Assembly (NCBI GenBank): GCA_032629725.1 | Contig: JAFEVB010000019.1 | Span: 310,001 to 374,000 of the forward strand | DNA: 64,000 bases | DNA from: Gremmenia infestans | Lineage: Eukaryota; Ascomycota; Leotiomycetes; Helotiales; Hamatocanthoscyphaceae | Reading direction: 5' to 3' | Shown here: positions 57,464 through 64,000 of the stretch, in pieces | Position numbering within the stretch: position 1 is the first letter of the stretch | Layout: the number at the start of each line of letters is the position of its first letter | Made by a program: the position numbers and the translations under genes | Notes under the pieces: generated by a model | Told to the model about the DNA's origin: nothing | Databases searched by the model: none | Seen by the model: the letters and a program-made list of their open reading frames with translations, nothing else

Positions 57464-59186
57464 GGTGCTTTGTGTCTTCTTGAGTGAGATCCAGTTGTTG
57501 CAATTGCGTCCACGGGAGGATTTTAGTCTGAGAAGAAAGAGCTTACATTCCAGCAAATGAACAACCAACACAACCAACAGGGATCCCAAATATCAAATGT
57601 TGAGTATTATCAGGTTACCCCTAAAATACGAGCTTTAGAGCTCGACCCACACGCAACTTGTTTGAGGATAAGAAGTAACCTTGCTACAGTACATACTATG
57701 CCACATACGACGTACATCGTGATAGGCAAGACTGTTCCTTGCAATTATAGCGCTACTACATAGCCACATCCACTAGATCCGCGTATCATGGCTCTACCGC
57801 ACTAAAAGTTGTGTTTACTCCGTAAGACGATTAGTGGATTTTGTTTGAAAGGTAGGGGTCTTCTTATCAAAATAGGATGTAATTCTAAAAAATACATTAG
57901 GAGGAGGGGTTAAGCTAGAAATCGTTCGGTCTGAATTTAGAACAAACATAATTATAATTTCAATAGGGAATCGTGGTAAAGAATATGGTTTTATAAAGTC
58001 ATATATATTCGCTTTTTTATACTACAATTCAGAATATAGAGAAACAAACGGACACAACTAGAATTCTACTATCTCCCCCCCTTGATAAATATTAAATTGT
58101 GGGTTTGCTCTATAGAACATAGAATCCTATAGAACTAAATAGCTGGATGCCCTAGCAAGTAGCCTACTATTTACAGCGCCATGTACTCGTAAAGTCCTTA
58201 TAAGGTCCTACTAGGCCCTAGACTTAGTGATATCATTTGCTGATTTCCCCTATTTATATAGTGGGGCGAAGGATTATTAATATCTATTAAAGGGGGGGGG
58301 GAAGAGGGTGAGTCACATTATTCTCTATGTCCTTTTTTTATAAACCAAATCATATATAACGAATCAACAATGCATGCCCGTAACGCCTGTGGATGGGGTC
58401 CTCTATCATATAAAGAACGCGCACATTCGGTCCTGACCGGTATGTGTTTCTTTTAGATAATCCCACGGGTAAAGAAGCTGTCCCGATTTGGCGAACAGCT
58501 TGAAACGCTATAGGGAAACAGCTAAAGAATACCCGCCTATTCTGACAGACACTTCTTGACACGTAGTAGCGGCATCTTTGATATCTCCCTAAATCAAAAG
58601 ACGAAGAGGTGACGAGAATAAGAAACCGGGAATTTTCAAGTGGCCCCCTCGGAGGCGAGAGGTGACTCTCGTTTGAACAGGAATATCTAGAGTGGCAAGC
58701 CGCAACATCAAGCTTGGCTTTAATTGTCTCAAGTTACTTGAAGGTCTCATGAGATTTCTATGGTCAAATGAAGCTTTCACTTTGCAGTCTTTCGATGAGA
58801 AGTAGGAATAGTATTCGGCACGAGCTTGACGGCAGGTAGATAGCGGAAGGCTCGGATCGATTGCTATGTTGCATTATTTACAGAGGAAGTCGCGGCAAAT
58901 ATGAAGATCAAGTGTGTAAACAAAGCAAACTCGGAATTCGTGAAATGAACGCAAGGAAAAGGAGACACTCGCTTGAGTATCTTTTACGTGGCAAGTTCGA
59001 AAAGGGGCCGGCTCGGCTACTAAAAATAGGAGAAACCTCCAGCCACAATTGAGGCGCAATTGTGGCATGCGATTCACCTCAGTATACGCGTCGCGCAAGG
59101 GAGGGGGGATATATATCAACCATGAACAACCTCCAGTCTTCCACCAACACCTATAGTCTTTCGACATAATACTGACGACCTCGAAA
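57464..59186. other. 1.7 kb spacer with an AT-rich block
   Basis: TACTCCGTA at 57816-57824. From ~57,830 to ~58,340 the sequence is AT-rich with TATA/CTAG/CCTA words like the block at 48.4-49.2 kb, plus a G-run at ~58292-58302. The 58,350-59,100 part is of normal composition but shows no recognisable gene. A pyrimidine-rich leader precedes the next start codon. Confidence 0.45.
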
Positions 59187-60296
59187 ATGGCACCCACACT
59201 CGTTCCCAGTCCTCGAAATATCGATATCCTCCGCTCGCTCATCACAGAAGAACCTGTCAAGAAACAAATACTGCGGAATGCGAAGAGAGTTGCAGTCGCA
59301 GCAGGACCTGGTGCTGCGCACCACCTGCTTCGACGGAGTCTGAGCGTAAATGATGCCCAGAAGGTGACGCTGGGCGTTATCGCCGTCTATGTTGTTGTTA
59401 TTGCGTTGCTCTGGAACTTACCGTAAGCAATCCTTTGCTCTGTTGTGTTGCGCTTGCCATTGTTTCTATATGCAGAAAACATCATAACTAATTCCCCCGA
59501 TAGGTATATACGCTGGTCGTTATGGCCCTTCAAAGTGAGTTATATGCCCCGCGCCAAAAAAGCCCCCCAAAAAACCCCCCCCAAAAAAGATCTCTCGAAC
59601 AGCGGCTGATGTATTTATCAAAATAGATGCTCGTTATAGCCTTCCACGAATTCGGACACGCCATCACGGCTTGTTGCACAGGCGGAAGAGTCGAATCCAT
59701 ATCGCTTGATCCAAGAGAGGGGGGTGTTACCCACATGCGGGGAGGTATCAGCGCTGTTACACTGCCGGCCGGATACCTTGGCTCCTCACTCATCGGCGCC
59801 CTTTTGATATTCTGCGGCTTTGATATTGTAGCAAGCAAGGTTGCAAGCATAGTTCTGGGGGTCTGCTTCTTGCTCACGCTGTGGTGGGCAAGGAGAGACT
59901 GGCTTACGATCATCACTGTCCTACTAGCGGTTGGGTTGCTGATTGCATGTTGGTTCATCGCTCATGCGGAGGCGCTGAAATATGTGGTGCTTTTCATAGG
60001 CGTCATGTCTGCCCTCTACAGTGTTTGGGACATTGTAAGTGCCCATATCCAATACTCCAAGAACTTCCGTTCACTGACCACTGTTTTAGTGCGACGACCT
60101 CATCCTGCGAAAAGTCAATACCTCTGATGCATATGTCTTCGCCGAAAGGTATGGGGGCTCCTCGCAATGCTGGGGTGTAATCTGGTCCATCGTATCCCTC
60201 CTTTTCATGGTTGGGGGAATTCTCGCTGGAATAGCCGCATTCCCGGAATCTGCTACTCAGCAAAAAGATGACTCGGAAAAGTTCATTCCAACTTAG
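59187..60296 (+). CDS. M50B-like membrane metalloprotease (HEFGH)
   Basis: Four exons, 59187-59422, 59504-59534, 59627-60034 and 60090-60296, give 293 residues; the second exon is 31 nt. The zinc motif HEFGH (H96, E97, H100) lies in the hydrophobic segment MLVIAFHEFGHAITACCTGG. About six hydrophobic helices are visible (VTLGVIAVYVVVIALLW; AGYLGSSLIGALLIFCGF; VASIVLGVCFLLTLWW; TIITVLLAVGLLIACWFI; YVVLFIGVMSALYSVWDI; WSIVSLLFMVGGILAGIAAF). CDDLILRKVNTSDAYVFAE near the end is family-typical. This fits the Peptidase M50B-like group, conserved in fungi but not characterised; the classical M50 NPDG motif is not seen. The N-terminal ~60 residues are basic and likely cytosolic. Intramembrane proteolysis is inferred from the motif only. 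Confidence 0.88.
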
Positions 60297-62204
60297 ACCT
60301 GCATGCGCTTCTGAAGATGAGACAGCGAAAATCTTTCTGTGGGTTAGATTGTTACAGAAGCATTATGGTACCGCGCAAAAACCGACAGTCACTACACAGT
60401 TACCTTGGAGGTTTCAAGAACCAAACGATTTCTTGGGCGGGTATTGTGAAGGCGTTGGACGTGGCCTGTTTGGACAAACAACCAAGGATAAGGGAAAGCG
60501 TGAGTACCTGCTTCACACAGCAGGGACTTTGGGTTTACTATGGTCCAGAGCTCTGGCCGCTTCTTGAATCTAGGATTGGTTCCATTGAGCCCCGGATGTT
60601 GGGATGGTGGAAATGAATGACGAGTAATGAAATTTAATGATACCCCCGGAGTTGTCCAGCAAGTTAGGAATTAATCGAAGTATCTCATCATTTGAATAAT
60701 CTATTAAAATGACACTTTCACGCCGTCTATTGAACTTTCCACGTCTCAAATTATTCTACGCAATCTTGTTTCCAGCTTTTCCCCCTCTTCATCCTACAAT
60801 GTCACTATCTGAAAATCGGGGCTCAATTTTAAGGTTTACTTTTTGACCAAATATTCGTCTTCATCTACATTGCGTTTCATTCTACTACCTTCCAGTCGAG
60901 GAACTCTTCTCAAGACTATAGTAGCCCCAAGAAGATTTTTTTTACTGTTCGTTCGCCATAACCTTCCATGATCGAAGCGCGCATTGTGCAAAAGTTCTAT
61001 TGATGCTTTGAAAATTCCACAAACAAGCATTGAAACACCTATTAATCGCTCCTACTCTGCAAGTTATCTATATAGAGCGATTATACTAAGTGAAGAAAGG
61101 GTGTCTAGGGATCACATCGTGCCAATTCCAAGCAAACAACTTCGAGCCAGTGCTCAACCCCAGATGCTAAACGCGCTTGTTAGATGAAGGGAACTTCGGC
61201 ATAAATAGCACCGCCCAATTTCAAACCTGATTCATAACCAAAAGAAAGTTTCAATAAGCGGACGATGCTATGCTGAGTTCCGCCTGGTGGAGCTCGCCTC
61301 CGATATTGGACTTTATCTGGAGGTATCCGGATCAGAAATCTGCTTTGCAACAGAAGTGTTGGAATGAATGGAACTGGCAAAGCACAATCGGCGAATGAAG
61401 GAACGAAGATGAATGACAGCTATGATTTTTATGGCGGCAGATGAAATCCAACAAGTTCCAACTCGACCTTCCGCATTGCCCGTTGGGTTATTCTCTTTTG
61501 ACTAAAACAGTTTGATTCCAGAGTTCTAAAAAGGGTATAATAATACTTTACAAGCTCTCTCCATAAAATGCTTGCGTTTATCATTCTTAAGAGCGTAGGA
61601 ATCCTAGAGTATCAACAATCACACCCTTTCCTTTCTATAATATAATCCTCGCTGCACCTTTACCCCTTTCTCTCTTTCTCTTTCAGCCCCGCGCGCCCCT
61701 TTTTTCTTCCCGACTGACATTTCACTCCTCCCTCCTCCCCCCCTCCTATTTTTCTTCCCCGTTTAATAATTCCTCTAATTCAATAAAGTAACACATCTGC
61801 TTCTCTTTATTGCTACCTAGTATTCTGATGACTGTAAAAGGGTAATATAAGCTTCTCTCGGGTATCAAGGGGTATGTATACCCTACCTAATACCTAAGTC
61901 TGCAGGTAGGAGACAGCTGTACTTAGTAAACGAGGGTGAGAAAAGTTATGAACCAAGCACGCACGCACTTGATATATAGTACTTGAAGATGTATAAATGC
62001 AAAGTGTAGAAAGTATAAAAATATGATTATCAGATATGACTATATGCGTACTACATGTCTAGCCTAAATTCTGTCACCATCCATACGGAGGCTCTATGTA
62101 CCGAAGGTATGCTCCTAGATAAACCCCAAACGCCATCGCTAAATCGCAGATCCTCCTTTTGCATAACCTATCTATCCATCAATCCATCCCATCCCCGAGG
62201 GAAT
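60297..62204. other. 1.9 kb tail-to-tail region
   Basis: Between the convergent M50B-like and aspartic-protease-like genes. It contains one unassigned frame (60317-60616), a pyrimidine-rich stretch at 61,620-61,760 on the plus strand (CTTTCTCTCTTTCTC type), and AT-rich sequence at 61,780-62,060. No family recognised. Confidence 0.4.
60317..60616 (+). CDS. Unassigned open frame, 99 codons
   Basis: Starts with ATG at 60317, 21 bp after the M50B-like stop, and ends at 60616. The second half (ALDVACLDKQPRIRES, then WVYYGPELWPLLESRIG and WW near the end) looks protein-like, but no family is recognised and the overlapping frame 60268-60567 is also open. It could be an alternative 3' extension of the upstream gene, a remnant or chance. 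Confidence 0.2.
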   Translation: MRQRKSFCGLDCYRSIMVPRKNRQSLHSYLGGFKNQTISWAGIVKALDVACLDKQPRIRESVSTCFTQQGLWVYYGPELWPLLESRIGSIEPRMLGWWK

Positions 62205-64000
62205 CTACCTAGTTCCCCCCTCCTCCCTCAACCGATCTTGCTCCCAACTAAATCGACTCTCCGCCAGCACAGGCACATGCACAAGATCCACTTCCGGAGT
62301 TCCAATATTCTGCTTCCTCTTATACGGATCCACGACCTCCCTCGTCTGCATATCAGCACGCAGCGCAAGCATATCCTCGCGCAGGAACTTCGACTCGTCC
62401 TGCTCTCTCGCCATCACGCGCCCAGAACCATTGAGCGGTTGTTGGCTGCTCGATATGCTCACGCCGCTTACGCCGCTTTGCCCGCCGTCCGAAGCTGGGC
62501 CGGATGCAGAGGGGGTGCTGACGTTGTAATGGGAAGTGCTGTATGCGGTCACGCTGCGCGGACTTGGCACATCGTCGTATATGTCGGAGGTAGTTTGATT
62601 GGCCGTGTACTGGCTTCCTAGCGTGCTTGTTCCGCCCATGGAGTCGGGGTCTGTGAGGAGTGTTTGCTCTTGGGCGGCGTTTTCCCCAGCACGGTCTATC
62701 ATTCGCGGAATTACATCTGGTAATTGTACGTTGCCTGGTAGAAGTCCTGCGAATATTCCGTTGCCAGGACTGATTTTGCGGTATGTGGGCGGAGGACTCA
62801 TAGGGCTTGTTGGACTGGTCGGACTGGTCGGACTGGTTGGTCCGGATACAAATATTGGAGAGGTGGGAGATGGAGCTGGCTGTCTGCTTGTTTGGGAATG
62901 ATGGGAACTAGTTGCAGGAGAAACGGGGCGAGTCCCAGAATTACTTTGGGAACCGGGTGGTGACAGGAACTGCCTTCCAGAATGACCGTCATTTTCGACC
63001 TTTTCTGTCGGGTATGTTTCTCTTCTAGACTGAGCTAGATCGGAAGCTGCTTGTTGAAGTTCTAACTTTCTTCTTGCCTGCTCGTACGCAGACATATTGT
63101 ATGAATCTGTTGTTGACGACTCATTATCAGTTGTCCCACTCAATGTTCCTGCTTCACTGTCTAGTTCTGCTGGCCCCAGAGGTGCGGGAAGCTCGAAACG
63201 CTCATGTGAGGCGTCAGCGCCTACTTCAGCGGCATATGTGGTGCTGCCAAAAGCTTCGTTTGCTTGAAGCTCTTCTGGCTGTCGACGGTAACGTTCTAGA
63301 AAACTACGTGAACGTGTAGTTTCGACAGGCTTTTCATCATCCGTGGTCTTTGTTATATTCCGACGACGCCAGAAGTAAAACCCGGACGATGCCAGTGCCA
63401 GAATTGCAACCACACCAACGACAATACCAACTATGGCCCCAGTTGAGACTTTGGCCTTGGATTTAGTGTTCGAGGGGAGAGGAGTGAAATTACTATCCTT
63501 TGATTGAGAAATGTTGATTATGCTAGTATTTCCGAGAGGATCTAATGTGTGAACGGCTTGGTGGATAGAGTAGGTGTTTCGTTCATAGTCCGTGATTAGA
63601 TAGGCTTCTTGTAGGAAGGATCGACCAATCGTGTACTGGGCTTGATTGCTTGCCCTCTTGATGGGGAAGTAATACTTTTCAGAGTTGGAAGAACCGTAAG
63701 TCGTGTTGGGAATAGCCGGGAAGGTCAGCTGCAAGTCGAAGGCCGCATATGGTAATGTTATATTGACAAGTCCCGTTGACGAACCAGTGTTTGATAGAGT
63801 GACTGTGAACTCTAGCTGAGAATTTTTTAGGACATCGTGCTGTGAAGCATTTCCATCGAACCCATACAAATCCAAAGTGCTGTTGTAAGTCAAACCCAGT
63901 GTCTTTGCAAATTCGTCACAAACTGATTGGGGTAGCCAGAGGTAAGGAGTGGAGCTGTCGATTATGGCAGTAACACGGTCCGTCGTGGAAATCAATTGGA
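62205..64000 (-). CDS. Membrane-anchored aspartic-protease-like protein (partial)
   Basis: The C-terminal ~598 residues of a gene that starts beyond the right edge. The first ~190 residues are the second lobe of a pepsin-fold (A1) domain: TAIIDSSTPYLWLPQSVCDEF, where a DTG/DSG triad would sit but DSS is found, then YYFPIKRASNQAQYTIGRSFLQEAYLITDYERNTYSI, the standard ending of the fold. A single transmembrane helix (GAIVGIVVGVVAILALAS, about 63390-63445) followed by WRRR places a ~390-residue tail in the cytosol. That tail is Ser/Pro-rich with a TSPTSPTSPTSP repeat (~62803-62850) and ends RFSWEQDRLREEGGTR. Several N-x-S/T sites precede the helix. The layout recalls fungal membrane-bound acid-protease-like proteins; the altered triad suggests reduced or no proteolysis. 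The N-terminal lobe is not visible. Confidence 0.85.
   Translation of the reverse strand, partial: QLISTTDRVTAIIDSSTPYLWLPQSVCDEFAKTLGLTYNSTLDLYGFDGNASQHDVLKNSQLEFTVTLSNTGSSTGLVNITLPYAAFDLQLTFPAIPNTTYGSSNSEKYYFPIKRASNQAQYTIGRSFLQEAYLITDYERNTYSIHQAVHTLDPLGNTSIINISQSKDSNFTPLPSNTKSKAKVSTGAIVGIVVGVVAILALASSGFYFWRRRNITKTTDDEKPVETTRSRSFLERYRRQPEELQANEAFGSTTYAAEVGADASHERFELPAPLGPAELDSEAGTLSGTTDNESSTTDSYNMSAYEQARRKLELQQAASDLAQSRRETYPTEKVENDGHSGRQFLSPPGSQSNSGTRPVSPATSSHHSQTSRQPAPSPTSPIFVSGPTSPTSPTSPTSPMSPPPTYRKISPGNGIFAGLLPGNVQLPDVIPRMIDRAGENAAQEQTLLTDPDSMGGTSTLGSQYTANQTTSDIYDDVPSPRSVTAYSTSHYNVSTPSASGPASDGGQSGVSGVSISSSQQPLNGSGRVMAREQDESKFLREDMLALRADMQTREVVDPYKRKQNIGTPEVDLVHVPVLAESRFSWEQDRLREEGGTR

Noticed and set aside
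58874..59260. 128-codon minus-strand frame covering the start of the M50B-like gene
   Set aside because: It overlaps the opposite-strand start and leader of a well-supported gene and has no family likeness.
62055..62621. 188-codon plus-strand frame at the right end
   Set aside because: It is a shadow of the aspartic-protease-like gene tail on the other strand; no recognisable protein.

Overview
The window is nuclear DNA of a filamentous ascomycete (Pezizomycotina). The evidence is short GT-AG introns (about 45-230 nt) with CTAAC/CTGAC branch points in most genes, compact gene spacing, pyrimidine-rich leaders, and a fungal gene set: MYST acetyltransferase Esa1, Vps15, Lea1, Mdv1, folliculin-interacting protein/Lst4, Golgi apyrase Ynd1, a Zn2Cys6 regulator and 2EXR/F-box-like proteins. 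Protein resemblances suggest Leotiomycetes (Helotiales), but that is recognition, not proof. Exon coordinates were worked out by hand from reading frames and splice signals; in every multi-exon model except the C-terminal part of the Zn2Cys6 gene the introns give one continuous frame.

Layout. 1-16.5 kb: end of a cyclopropane-fatty-acid-synthase-like gene, REX4 and ESA1 on a 244 bp divergent promoter, a secreted HNH nuclease, BCP1, ARO7 (chorismate mutase), MDV1 (mitochondrial fission WD40 adaptor), an MFS monocarboxylate-type transporter beside a Zn2Cys6 transcription factor, and a small hydrophilic four-exon gene. 17-28.7 kb: VPS15, LEA1 (U2 snRNP A'), a Dpb3/CHRAC-type histone-fold protein, and a large C2-domain protein that I do not recognise. 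30.7-40.4 kb: a CLC chloride/proton exchanger preceded by an overlapping uORF, a secreted lactonase-type beta-propeller, an F-box-like protein with a Gln/Glu repeat, an NAD-dependent epimerase-like protein and a GNAT acetyltransferase. 41-64 kb is gene-poor: FNIP/LST4, YND1, a decayed flavin monooxygenase pseudogene, an M50B-like membrane protease and a membrane-anchored aspartic-protease-like protein cut by the window edge. They are separated by 2-4.4 kb spacers holding simple repeats, AT-rich blocks and one MITE-like inverted-repeat element.

Most genes are unrelated housekeeping functions and do not form one pathway. The only adjacency suggesting joint function is the transporter plus Zn2Cys6 regulator (11.3-15.2 kb). 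I found no convincing novel multi-gene system. The observations most worth a second look are the three-lesion monooxygenase pseudogene, a phase-compatible Cys/His-rich cassette inside an intron of the unknown C2 gene, two short motifs (TACGGAGTA and GTACAGTAC) that recur almost only between genes, the MITE-like element, and the aspartic-protease-like protein whose second active-site triad reads DSS.
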